DNA of 64,000 bases from ChocPot-Mid sp043804925. Its GTDB lineage: Bacteria; Bacteroidota; Ignavibacteria; Kapaibacteriales; UBA2268. A model generated the notes under the pieces. That model searched no databases and was not told where the DNA came from. It worked only from the letters and a program-made list of their open reading frames with translations. Shown here piece by piece: positions 25,982-34,467 of the stretch. The position numbers and the translations under genes were made by a program. How positions within the stretch are numbered: the first letter of the stretch is position 1; every line of letters starts with the position of its first letter. Location of the stretch: the NCBI GenBank assembly GCA_043804925.1, contig JAZDIP010000069.1, forward strand, positions 124,001 to 188,000, given 5' to 3'.

Positions 25982-26209
25982 TCAGTGGAAAATGGCATTC
26001 CCACAATTTACTCTTGTGATAGGTATCGGTAAACAACTTGGGTGAGAGCAAAAAGGAAAACACCCTGTTTCGCTGTCGTAGTTCCTTGCACCAAACGAGA
26101 AATAATTGTTTTCGTAGTCTCTTTCACACCTGATGAAACCTAATCTCAATTCTTTACCTGATGTCGTGTTCAAAGTATCCCCGAACGGTTTATAATCGTT
26201 ACTGCTCAA
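25982..26209 (-). pseudogene. Remnant of an Rhs/YD-repeat core domain
   Basis: About 75 residues. YKPFGDTLN, then GFIRCERDYENNYFSFGARNYDSETGCF is clearly related to the Rhs-associated core signature (DYYPFG ... GFxGKExDxExGLYYFGARYYDPxxGRF). The frame then runs into unrelated residues without the SPDP segment, and no YD repeats exist upstream. It is a broken fragment of a once-larger exported Rhs or wall-associated protein. The initiation codon assigned (TTG at 26209) is only the frame limit. Confidence 0.75.
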
Positions 26210-26218
26210 AAAAAGTTG

Positions 26219-26953
26219 TTACTTTAAGTATTTTTCCCAAAAATCAGTAAAAACGTTTCTGCTCTCTAAGTAAATTATTAATTGAAAAACACCATGCATA
26301 AACAATATATCGTCACTACTTAAATTTTTATAATATTGATAACGTTCATAAATCTTATAATTATTACTTGGTTGACAGAAGCTCTCTAAAACAATATTTT
26401 TCTTTACATTTTTTGTTTTAATGTTAATAATAACGTTTAAAGTGCTTAATGAATGTCTTATAAAAATATTTCTGCTTAATCTTTTATAAATATTGTCTGA
26501 TAACATTGGTTCAAAAACAAAATAATCACCACTATCTTCGTGAACAACTAAATTTGTGTCTATTATAGTTTCATCTCTTAAAAAAACTAATTTAATTTTA
26601 TCTTTTTTTTGCCTGAAAATAAAAGTAACATCATAATTATAAAAATTAACATTACTTTTACTTGATATAAGTGCATAATTATGTAAAATATTAATAATTC
26701 TTAAATAATCAAACTTTTCATATTTCATCCCAATAATATATTTAATTAGTTTTTTATATCCCTCTCTATCAGATATCTTAGCTGAATCAATCTTGTAAGT
26801 TTGATAAAATTTAATATATTTATCAACATAAAGTTTATCAAAATCTTCAATTTTCCTTATATCACTTTCATTACACAATATATTATTTGATATAAGGACT
26901 AAGAATAAAAACATACACATACTTCTCAATATCATATTAAATTTCATTTTCAT
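26219..26953 (-). CDS. Secreted protein of unknown function
   Basis: 244 residues with a good signal peptide (MILRSMCMFLFLVLISNN, cut near ILC or NES). The mature part is rich in Lys, Ile, Tyr and Asn with no recognised domain. It ends with a cluster of aromatic residues (FTDFWEKYLK). It lies 9 bp upstream of the Rhs remnant on the same strand. Very low GC compared with the hydrogenase region suggests a different origin. I cannot assign a function. Confidence 0.6.
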   Translation of the reverse strand: MKMKFNMILRSMCMFLFLVLISNNILCNESDIRKIEDFDKLYVDKYIKFYQTYKIDSAKISDREGYKKLIKYIIGMKYEKFDYLRIINILHNYALISSKSNVNFYNYDVTFIFRQKKDKIKLVFLRDETIIDTNLVVHEDSGDYFVFEPMLSDNIYKRLSRNIFIRHSLSTLNVIINIKTKNVKKNIVLESFCQPSNNYKIYERYQYYKNLSSDDILFMHGVFQLIIYLESRNVFTDFWEKYLK

Positions 26954-27020
26954 CTCAAATAATAAAAATTATTTTATTTTTCTGTAAATAATTTATTTTT
27001 TTCATATTATTTCCTTTTAT

Positions 27021-27149
27021 TTATTCAATCCGGAATATGTATTGAATATCTAATTTAAGGAATTTTTTCATAAAACCGCCGGGAGTATAGAAAAATTGTT
27101 CTTTGCGGACATCAACCCAACTGGTGTCAAGATAGTCTTGCTTTATCAT
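27021..27149 (-). pseudogene. Possible C-terminal coding remnant
   Basis: In the minus frame the stop at 27021 closes an open stretch reading MIKQDYLDTSWVDVRKEQ then FFYTPGGFMKKFLKLD. It is protein-like rather than AT noise and remains open upstream of the Met to about 27220. No start signal or family match was seen. Likely the tail of a decayed gene next to the Rhs remnant. The rest of the 26954-27300 gap shows nothing else. Confidence 0.3.
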
Positions 27150-27300
27150 TTCAATTTGGCAGATATTGATTGCTAAGTTATTTAGAGTAATAATCTTAAC
27201 AATAAATAAATTATTTTTTATCTAAAAACAATTACTTAAACCTTGTTTTTGTATCATTTTGAATATAAATTTGTTTTTTATTAATTATTGAAAAAGCAAA

Positions 27301-29715
27301 ATGCTTTATAAAATCGCTTTTTTTTTAAGAGTTTTTAGAATTTCCCCTGCAATAGCTTTCAGGAAGGTATATGATATTATTATATCTGCTTTGAAGAAAA
27401 ACCGCAAAAGATTAGATGATATTGAGCAAACAACTTTCTTTTTTTCAGATATTTCGCAAGAGATAAAAAATAAGAACCGTTTTTCGAAGTTAAAAGCTAA
27501 TGCTCCCATCATAAAGAATTCTAATTCGGACAAACTGAAAATTATCAGAGAGGATTGCACTATTGAATATGGATATTTCAATTTGCCAAACACGTATGTA
27601 ATCGAATCAAAAAAAGATATAATATATTCAGTTACCGAAAATACCTTAAATCACATTTTCAATATGCTTGGTTCCGGCTTTGTTAATGTCTGTCATGGTT
27701 GTGAAGTTAAAGGTCTTGAAGGATTGAAATATTTATCTGAAAGAAAATTCAGGTCATGGGATTATTGGTTAAAACGAAATACAAGTCCAAGGAATATAGA
27801 TAAATGTTTAGAAATTTCTTCTTTAATAAGCCCGGATTATATACCGATTGACTGGCAGTTAGATTTCAAATCAGGTTTCAGATGGAATGAGACGGAATGG
27901 TCGCATGATAGTAAATATGGAGATGTTAAAGGTGCAGACATCAAGGTTCCTTGGGAATTGGGAAGAATGCAACATTTGGTTAACCTGGCATACTCATACA
28001 AATTAGGAATCGGGAATGAGGAATTTGGAAATACCGAAAACAAAGACGATAACGGAGAACGGACAACGGACAACGAGAACCACATTCTTAATAAAGCCGG
28101 TAATAAAAAGTTTTTGGAAGAATTCAGGAATGAGATTTTAGATTTTATTGCATCCAATCCTCCTAGATTCGGTGTGCAGTGGATGTGTTCTATGGATGTA
28201 GGTATCAGAGCAGTAAATTGGCTGGTTGCTTATGATTTATTCAAAAGTGCAGGAGCTGAATTCGATAGTGAATTTGAAAAGATTTTTGCGGAATCAATTT
28301 TTGAGCATGCTTTGCATATTTCTCAAAATCTCGAGTGGTCGTCCGGCTTGAGGGGAAATCATTACTTCACTAATATTGTTTCATTACTCTTCATTTCTGC
28401 GTACTTAAATACTAATGAAATCACAAATACATGGCTAGCCTTTTCTTTACAGGAAATAATCAATGAAACTGATGAACAGTTTTTGTCTGATGGAGGCAAT
28501 TTTGAGGCGTCTCTCCCCTATCATTTCTTTGTACTTGATATGCTATTGTATTCAATATTTGTTATTTTGTCATTAAATAAAGATAAAACTGAAAAATTGA
28601 AAAATCTGAAGTACAGAGATGATGTAATTGCAAAAAAGATTTTTTCTTATGAAAACCAGAAATTCAAAATTAATGCAGATGGAAAGATAATTTTACCTGA
28701 GGTATTTTGGAATAAACTTGAGACTATAATTAATTTTTCTCTATCTGTTTTAGATAGTTCAGGTAATACATTTCAAATTGGTGATAATGACAGCGGGAAG
28801 TTTATAAAATTATCGCCAGACTTGATTGGAAGTTCATATTCACATATTTCTTCATTATCATTAATTACCGGTTTATTTGATTATGAAAACCTCCAAAATT
28901 GGATTGAAAAGCATTCATGCTTTGAATATTTCCTTTTAAAATCTGTTGAGAGAAATTTAATTCCGGAAATTCAAAAAATGAGCATTCATGGTTTATTAAA
29001 TGATTTCATTTCGAATATTGATGATACCGGAATAAGTTCGGATTCATTCAATTCTTTTGGAATTTATTTGAACAAATCAAAAAAATATTTTTCAATGATA
29101 CGCTGTGGGGAAATTGGACAAAGAGGTAAAGGAGGACATAGCCATAATGATAATCTTAGCATTTGTCTGATGGTTGAGGAAAATTTAATTTTCGTTGACC
29201 CCGGAACATATATATATACTCCACTACCTGAAATCAGAAATTTATATCGTTCAACCGGTATGCACAACACTCTCGAACTTGTCGGTTCTGAACAAAATGA
29301 ATGGCAGTCAAAAAGTAAAGACGATTTATTTTGGTTTAAAAAGGACAAAGCAAAAGCAAGAATTCTGGATTACTCCAATAAGATATTCGTTGGAGAACAT
29401 AATGGTTTTGGAAAACCACATAAAAGGATAATTACTTTTAATAATAATTATATTGATGGTGTAGATTTATGTGATGCTTGGGGAACAAAACGTGTTAATT
29501 TTCATTTGAATCCAGATGTTGAACCGTTAATGGCAGAACATAACAGAGTTCAGTTAAAATGTAAAAATGTAAAAATTGAGTTAATCACAGATAATTCAGA
29601 GATGAAGATTGAGGATTATTATTATTCTCCTGCATACGGAGAAATACTGGTATCAAAGAAGATAATACTTACAAGCAATGAAAATAAAATAAACTGGAAA
29701 ATTCTTTTTGAATAA
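27301..29715 (+). CDS. Heparinase II/III-like protein
   Basis: 804 residues. The N-terminal two thirds is the alpha-helical toroid of alginate-lyase/heparinase II-III proteins (PWELGRMQHLVNLAYSY, WMCSMDVGIRAVNWLVAYDL, RGNHYFTNIVSLLF). The C-terminal part holds the beta-sandwich with RGKGGHSHNDNLSICL, VDPGTYIYT and RSTGMHNTLEL, including the expected His-Asn-Asp. Such genes in surface-polysaccharide clusters are thought to modify the polymer. Residues 236-261, encoded at 28006-28081, are two heptamer-repeat tracts inserted in frame. It is followed 18 bp later by a flippase gene. Confidence 0.85.
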   Translation: MLYKIAFFLRVFRISPAIAFRKVYDIIISALKKNRKRLDDIEQTTFFFSDISQEIKNKNRFSKLKANAPIIKNSNSDKLKIIREDCTIEYGYFNLPNTYVIESKKDIIYSVTENTLNHIFNMLGSGFVNVCHGCEVKGLEGLKYLSERKFRSWDYWLKRNTSPRNIDKCLEISSLISPDYIPIDWQLDFKSGFRWNETEWSHDSKYGDVKGADIKVPWELGRMQHLVNLAYSYKLGIGNEEFGNTENKDDNGERTTDNENHILNKAGNKKFLEEFRNEILDFIASNPPRFGVQWMCSMDVGIRAVNWLVAYDLFKSAGAEFDSEFEKIFAESIFEHALHISQNLEWSSGLRGNHYFTNIVSLLFISAYLNTNEITNTWLAFSLQEIINETDEQFLSDGGNFEASLPYHFFVLDMLLYSIFVILSLNKDKTEKLKNLKYRDDVIAKKIFSYENQKFKINADGKIILPEVFWNKLETIINFSLSVLDSSGNTFQIGDNDSGKFIKLSPDLIGSSYSHISSLSLITGLFDYENLQNWIEKHSCFEYFLLKSVERNLIPEIQKMSIHGLLNDFISNIDDTGISSDSFNSFGIYLNKSKKYFSMIRCGEIGQRGKGGHSHNDNLSICLMVEENLIFVDPGTYIYTPLPEIRNLYRSTGMHNTLELVGSEQNEWQSKSKDDLFWFKKDKAKARILDYSNKIFVGEHNGFGKPHKRIITFNNNYIDGVDLCDAWGTKRVNFHLNPDVEPLMAEHNRVQLKCKNVKIELITDNSEMKIEDYYYSPAYGEILVSKKIILTSNENKINWKILFE
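28006..28081 (+). repeat. Two heptanucleotide tandem tracts inside the heparinase-like gene
   Basis: 28006-28033 has four units beginning GGAAT/GGAAA. 28051-28081 has four units of AACGGAC type. Together they encode a hydrophilic Asn/Glu/Gly-rich insert in a region where the family normally has a short link. Confidence 0.75.
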
Positions 29716-29733
29716 TATGCACAAGCAATTTAA

Positions 29734-31041
29734 ATGCAAATACAGGAACATTTAGACAAGATATCATGGTCGTTTGCCGACAAATCTCTGTTTTTCATCT
29801 ACGGATTGGTTACACTTTTCCAAATGAGAGCATTGGCAACAACTGAATGGGGTTTGTTTGGTCTTATGATCACTCTTCATACCTGGATTTATATTGTAAT
29901 TGATTCATTTGCATTACAGGGTTTAATTCAGTTTGGTATGTCTGAGACAAATAAAAAAAGGGTTAATGCTTTTGCTTTGATGACTCAGCTAATTATGGCA
30001 TTTGTTTTCTCTCTTGGAATATATGTTTTCAGATTTGAACTCGCAGTGATTTTTGGTGATGATGGATTTATCAAAATCGGGTATTCACTTCCAATATTGA
30101 TTTTGCTCGCCGTACCAAGAACTTTCCTGATTAAAATTGTATATCGTTGTCTTGATTACAGGAAATTGTTTTTTATTGATGCTTCTTTTTTTGGAGTAAT
30201 GACATTCCTAACAATCTATTTTATTGTACAAAATGGTTATTTGTCATTCGATAATATGATATTGATTTATTTCTCAGGGGCAGGTTCCAGTTCCCTGTTT
30301 GCATCCATTCTATTAAGAAATGAATTGAAGTTCAACTTTAAAGGAGACATTAAATATTTAAAAATCGTGAAATTTACTTTACCATGGACAATTTATTCAG
30401 CTGTTAATTATCTTCCAAGGACTTTGGATTTATATATTGTCCAGTATTTTTTTAAGACTGAAGCAACCGGTGTTTACTATTCAGCAAAAAATTTGTTCAG
30501 GGTTTTTGATGAGGTATTGAATGCTTCTTTTGGATTGGTTTATCCATCAGCTGTAAAGCAAATTGAGAATAAAAACATGAATGCTTTAAACGATTTGATG
30601 ACTAAAGCTGTTTCATTTCTTTTATTAGCTTTTATTTTCATTGTAGTAATCTTAGAATTAGGATTTAGTGAATTCATCATTACTTCTTTTTTACCTGCAT
30701 CTTATCACGGAGCTGTTGGACAGTTTAATTTATTACTAATAGCCGCTATCGGTATGCCTTTTTTAATGTTATATTCTATTATCACTGCTTTGGGAAAACC
30801 ACAAATTGCTTTGTTTTCAGCGATAGTAAGTGTGATTTTCTCAATAGCAACTTTGTATATTGTTGCTGTAAAAGGAAGCACGGCACTCATTCCACTTGGA
30901 CTTATCATGTATATATTTGTGAATTCTTCTATAGCATTGTTTTACATGAATAGAAATTATAATTTTAAAATTAAATCCATTTTCAGGGCTTTTTCCGATA
31001 CTAAATATTTTGTGCAATCAATGATTAAAAAGAAAAAATGA
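29734..31041 (+). CDS. Wzx-like polysaccharide flippase / MOP-family transporter
   Basis: 435 residues with about 12 transmembrane helices and the polysaccharide-export (MATE/MVF/Wzx) pattern: a charged N-terminus, LFQMRALATTEWGLFGL, KFTLPWTIYSAVNYLPRTLD in the middle and YYSAKNLFRVFDEVLNASFG. It would flip lipid-linked oligosaccharides across the inner membrane. It overlaps the peptidase gene by 4 bp. Confidence 0.85.
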   Translation: MQIQEHLDKISWSFADKSLFFIYGLVTLFQMRALATTEWGLFGLMITLHTWIYIVIDSFALQGLIQFGMSETNKKRVNAFALMTQLIMAFVFSLGIYVFRFELAVIFGDDGFIKIGYSLPILILLAVPRTFLIKIVYRCLDYRKLFFIDASFFGVMTFLTIYFIVQNGYLSFDNMILIYFSGAGSSSLFASILLRNELKFNFKGDIKYLKIVKFTLPWTIYSAVNYLPRTLDLYIVQYFFKTEATGVYYSAKNLFRVFDEVLNASFGLVYPSAVKQIENKNMNALNDLMTKAVSFLLLAFIFIVVILELGFSEFIITSFLPASYHGAVGQFNLLLIAAIGMPFLMLYSIITALGKPQIALFSAIVSVIFSIATLYIVAVKGSTALIPLGLIMYIFVNSSIALFYMNRNYNFKIKSIFRAFSDTKYFVQSMIKKKK

Positions 31042-31688
31042 AAATTGGAGTTTTCATATTAAATAATTTTCTTAGGGGGAAGATTGCAGTATTAAGTTTA
31101 ATTTTAATAACTGTTTTCTTGTTTTTAACAATCACATCAATACTTAACAGCAATGTGATTATTGATTCGGATATGACTATGAATGAAGCTTTGCAAAATA
31201 CTAAAGCACCACCCGAAGTAATTGATGATTTAGTGCTTTTAGATGTTACATATTACTCCTTTGATAATAATATTCATAAAGGGCAAATTGTCGTTCATAA
31301 AGATGTAGAGCAAGATATACGTGAAATATTTAATTTGATTTTAAAAATGAAATTTCCGGTTAATAAGGTCATTCCTATTGTCAAATATGACTGGTCGGAT
31401 GATGCATCAATGGAAGACAATAATACATCTGCTTTTTGCTATAGATTTATTGCCGGTACTACGAGATTATCAAATCATGCTTTTGGAAAAGCAATTGACA
31501 TCAATCCTTTTAATAATCCTGTTATCCACAAGGATGGCAGTACTTCTCCCGGAAAAGCTAAATACAATCCCAAAAAACCGGGAACATTTTATAAAGAACA
31601 TCCTATTGTTCAGGAATTTTTAAAAAGGGGCTGGAGATGGGGCGGCGATTTTAATTCATATAAGGACAATCATCATTTTGACAAATAA
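31038..31688 (+). CDS. M15-family (VanY/L-Ala-D-Glu type) peptidase, membrane anchored
   Basis: 216 residues. One N-terminal hydrophobic helix (AVLSLILITVFLFLTI), then an M15 zinc-peptidase domain with RLSNHAFGKAIDIN (zinc His and Asp) and the closing GWRWGGDFNSYKDNHHFDK (third zinc ligand). Family members cut peptidoglycan stem peptides. It is translationally coupled to the flippase gene (4-bp overlap), hinting at a shared cell-surface role. Confidence 0.88.
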   Translation: MKIGVFILNNFLRGKIAVLSLILITVFLFLTITSILNSNVIIDSDMTMNEALQNTKAPPEVIDDLVLLDVTYYSFDNNIHKGQIVVHKDVEQDIREIFNLILKMKFPVNKVIPIVKYDWSDDASMEDNNTSAFCYRFIAGTTRLSNHAFGKAIDINPFNNPVIHKDGSTSPGKAKYNPKKPGTFYKEHPIVQEFLKRGWRWGGDFNSYKDNHHFDK

Positions 31689-31755
31689 TAATTAAATCCA
31701 AATTTTTCATTATATAAAAGAAATATTTTTTGAATTTTCATGAGACCTGTGCAAC

Positions 31756-31830
31756 AGTCATTGCGAACGCAGTGAAGCAATCCCCTTGATACTATTGATT
31801 GCTTCGTCGTTGCACTCCTCGCAATGACGG
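31756..31830. repeat. Dispersed palindromic element (TCATTGCGA type)
   Basis: Imperfect inverted repeat: a left arm starting GTCATTGCGA and ending GAAGCAATC, a right arm starting GATTGCTTCGTCG and ending CGCAATGACG. Near-identical hairpins are known from many unrelated bacterial genomes (REP/MITE-like). It lies between convergent genes. Confidence 0.75.
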
Positions 31831-31893
31831 CTTCAGTCTTGCATCATGGTAATCTTGTAATTTCTAATGAATAATTTGATTTAAATCAATTAA

Positions 31894-31927
31894 TAAAAAA
31901 AGCCCGGGAAATACCGGACTTTTTTTA
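31894..31927. terminator. Bidirectional intrinsic terminator
   Basis: A GC-rich hairpin (GCCCGG / CCGGAC arms) is flanked by seven A on the left and seven T on the right, between the convergent peptidase and lipoprotein genes. Confidence 0.85.
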
Positions 31928-31940
31928 ATTTATCATTTGC

Positions 31941-33095
31941 TTATTGAATAGGAGCATAAATATATGTTGTTTTTTTGAATAACTTTGGATGCAGTTCCTG
32001 AGTTTTATATTCACCGGAATAAGCATCATAGTATTCTGAAACAACTTTTTTCATTTTACCATCAAAGCTTACCTTTTTCTCATATAGTGAATGCCTCTGT
32101 CCGGTAAAGCAATAGTGCTCATTTGTAAAATTAAAATCATAACATCTTGAATTTTTATCGAATAGCCATTCAATGACCTGAAGGTCATGAAATTTTGTAT
32201 ACTCTCCCTCATCCTGAGAATATTTTTTATCCGTTATAGTGTTTATATACCCGTGTTTATCGTATGTGTAGAGAATTTGAGAGCTGTGCTGACTTCGTTT
32301 TGTCTTTAATTCATTATCGTATGCTTTCAGAGAAATAATCCTGCCTTTTTTATCAAGCTTATAATCAAACCATTCGGCAAAGCCCTCGTGTGCACAACCG
32401 GGTTGAGTAGTTGAGTGGAAAATTGGAAATCCCTTGTTATCGAATTCTGTTGTTTCGCCAAATATTATTTTACCATAGTTAGAACTGTCGCTGTTATCTT
32501 CATATTCATTACGGTATTCAAAGTAATAGTCGGATTCGAAATTACCCGGAGGTCTTGTATTCATCGGTGTAAAGAACCTTAGTTTGTGAATATTGTTATA
32601 ATTAGCATTGTTTTTATTTACAAATTTTGGATTATTCGAATATGTAGCAACAGTCCGCGAAATCAATACACCATTGATATAATCATATTTTGTTGATTTA
32701 ATTTTCCTGGACTTATTGAAATTGCCTTCGAATTCTTCTTTTAATAGAAGGTCGCCTGTATTTGCCGAATAAATAACTTTGTATGATTCTGTTATTTCAT
32801 CCATTTCCTCGACATATTCCTCTATGGGCATTCTTGTTCTTGTGTCCAGTTTTCTTGTTGTAATGCTGATATCCTCACCTGCACCATCTTTCAAATTTGC
32901 TTTGTTCCAAAATTTATCTGAGGGTCGTTCATAAGTATATTCGTAGATTTCTGTTTCAGTAACTGAATCACCTTCAAAGTTTTGAACAATTTTCATTAAT
33001 ATAATTTCCTTGTTATTTATATCAAAAGATTGCTCTTTTTCAGCACAGGCTGTTAATAATACAATGCTCAAACAAATATAAAGTAATAATCTCAT
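31941..33095 (-). CDS. Lipoprotein with YD-like repeats, function unknown
   Basis: 384 residues. Lipoprotein signal MRLLLYICLSIVLLTAC, with the lipobox Cys17. The mature part contains recurring tyrosine-rich beta segments (YTYERPSDKFW, YDYINGVLISRTV, FEYRNEYEDNSD, LYTYDKHGYINTITD) like the antiparallel repeats of YD/RHS-type or toast-rack lipoproteins. No catalytic motif was seen. It ends at the terminator shared with the peptidase gene. Confidence 0.65.
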   Translation of the reverse strand: MRLLLYICLSIVLLTACAEKEQSFDINNKEIILMKIVQNFEGDSVTETEIYEYTYERPSDKFWNKANLKDGAGEDISITTRKLDTRTRMPIEEYVEEMDEITESYKVIYSANTGDLLLKEEFEGNFNKSRKIKSTKYDYINGVLISRTVATYSNNPKFVNKNNANYNNIHKLRFFTPMNTRPPGNFESDYYFEYRNEYEDNSDSSNYGKIIFGETTEFDNKGFPIFHSTTQPGCAHEGFAEWFDYKLDKKGRIISLKAYDNELKTKRSQHSSQILYTYDKHGYINTITDKKYSQDEGEYTKFHDLQVIEWLFDKNSRCYDFNFTNEHYCFTGQRHSLYEKKVSFDGKMKKVVSEYYDAYSGEYKTQELHPKLFKKTTYIYAPIQ

Positions 33096-33189
33096 AAAAT
33101 CTCCAGTTTATTAAAATCTCAATAATGTAAAATTAAGAAATTTTGATTAAGAAATTAATATTCTTATTTTTTATTAAACTATTTAATAT

Positions 33190-33197
33190 TATCTTTG
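33190..33197 (+). promoter_or_regulatory. Candidate -7 element (TATCTTTG)
   Basis: An exact match to TAnnTTTG, 57 bp upstream of the methyltransferase start. The -33 region is only T-rich, so support is weak. Confidence 0.3.
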
Positions 33198-33254
33198 TTC
33201 TTTGTGTTGCTATAAAGCTTAGAGAAAATTAAAGACTGAGGTTGAGTATTTGAT

Positions 33255-33935
33255 ATGGATTACGAACAAAATTTGAATGAATTAAATTTCAAGCCGGAGG
33301 ATTATTATGCTTTGTCAAGACCTGAAATGCTAAAGTATATTCCTAAAGATTCAAAACGAATTTTGGATGTCGGTTGCGGGCAGGGTGTATTTGGGAAGCT
33401 TTTAAGGGAAAAATTTGGGAGTGAAGTTTGGGGGATAGAGATGGATAATACTTCTGCTACGATTGCCAAAGACAATCTCGATAATGTTCTGGCAGGTGAT
33501 GTAATGCAAATTATTGAATCTATGGATAATAAATTCGATTGCATAGTTTTTAACGATATTCTTGAGCATTTGGCAGACCCTTATATTCTTTTGCAAAAGG
33601 TCAAGAAATTGCTTTTACCCAATGGTGTTGTCGTTTGCTCTTTGCCTAATGTCAGGTATATTGGAAACCTGAAAAGATTACTAATTGATAAGCAGTGGCG
33701 TTACGAAGATGCAGGAATTTTAGACAAAACTCATCTAAGATTTTTTACTATGAACAGCATAATTGATACATTTGAAGCTCTTGACTATGAATTAATTAAA
33801 ATTGAAGGGATTAATCCTGTAAAATCAGCTTTATTTAGTTTACTAAACATTTTATCATTAGGAAGTTTATCAGATACGAGATATATTCAATTTGCCTGTG
33901 TTGCAAAACCGAAGTTGAATATGAGGAAAACTTAA
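33255..33935 (+). CDS. Class I SAM-dependent methyltransferase (Methyltransf_23-like)
   Basis: 226 residues. Motif I ILDVGCGQGVFGK, an acidic IEMD after strand 2, AGDVMQ, and the motif IV region FDCIVFNDILEHLADP, then a C-terminal tail of unknown substrate specificity. Often found in O-antigen or polyketide-like clusters; here the nearest surface-polysaccharide genes are 2 kb upstream. Substrate not assignable. Confidence 0.85.
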   Translation: MDYEQNLNELNFKPEDYYALSRPEMLKYIPKDSKRILDVGCGQGVFGKLLREKFGSEVWGIEMDNTSATIAKDNLDNVLAGDVMQIIESMDNKFDCIVFNDILEHLADPYILLQKVKKLLLPNGVVVCSLPNVRYIGNLKRLLIDKQWRYEDAGILDKTHLRFFTMNSIIDTFEALDYELIKIEGINPVKSALFSLLNILSLGSLSDTRYIQFACVAKPKLNMRKT

Positions 33936-33968
33936 TAAAAATAAGAGAATTTGATAGGGAGTTATTAA

Positions 33969-34013
33969 AATTGTTAATTGTTAATTGTCAATTGTCAATT
34001 GTCAATTGTTAAT
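33969..34013 (+). repeat. Heptanucleotide tandem repeat (ATTGTTA/ATTGTCA)
   Basis: Six consecutive heptamers (two ATTGTTA-like, three ATTGTCA, one ATTGTTA) in the intergenic region after the methyltransferase gene. Confidence 0.85.
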
Positions 34014-34033
34014 GAGTTTCATATATATACAAT

Positions 34034-34108
34034 TCATTCTACATTCTACATTCTGCATTCTACATTCTACACATTCTACATTCTGTATTCTACATTCTGA
34101 CTTCTATT
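34034..34108 (+). repeat. Heptanucleotide tandem repeat (ATTCTAC family)
   Basis: About ten units of ATTCTAC/ATTCTGC, with one slipped 9-nt unit. It directly follows the ATTGTCA tract, so two unrelated heptamers are neighbours. Confidence 0.85.
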
Positions 34109-34198
34109 TTCTAAAGCCGGCTAATATTAGGCACGAAAATTGTAATACTTCCAATTGATGTTACGTTTGTTTAATTAAATGGAAGATTTTTTGATTTT

Positions 34199-34408
34199 AT
34201 GAAATATACAATACTAATCGAAAAAGGAAAATACAGCTTCGGTGCTTATGTTCCGGACATTCCCGGTTTAATGACCGTAGCGAAGACTAAAGACGTAACC
34301 CTCCAACTTGTGAAGGAAGCCATAAAACAACACCTCGAGACGCTTGAAAACGACGGCAAGCCCATACCCGAATCGAGAACCGAAAGCGAAAGCGTGGAAA
34401 TTGAATAA
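34199..34408 (+). CDS. HicB-like antitoxin-type protein (orphan)
   Basis: 69 residues. MKYTILIEKGKYSFGAYVPDIPGL is the partially degraded RNase H-like HicB fold, and VKEAIKQHLETLENDGKPIP is the typical following helix. No HicA-like frame (double-stranded-RNA-binding fold of about 60 residues) adjoins it on either side. The local GC is higher than the flanks. It may be a solitary HicB or the remnant of a pair. Confidence 0.8.
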   Translation: MKYTILIEKGKYSFGAYVPDIPGLMTVAKTKDVTLQLVKEAIKQHLETLENDGKPIPESRTESESVEIE

Positions 34409-34467
34409 TCCCTTTTTTAATTCTAAGTTTTAAATTCTAAATTTTAAGTTATATTTTTTAGTTTTAG

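Noticed and set aside
26219..26953. Immunity gene for an Rhs toxin
   Set aside because: It has a signal peptide, lies upstream rather than downstream of the Rhs fragment, and matches no immunity family I recognise.
31756..31830. Ends of an insertion sequence
   Set aside because: Only a small palindrome is present, with no transposase remnant or target-site duplication.
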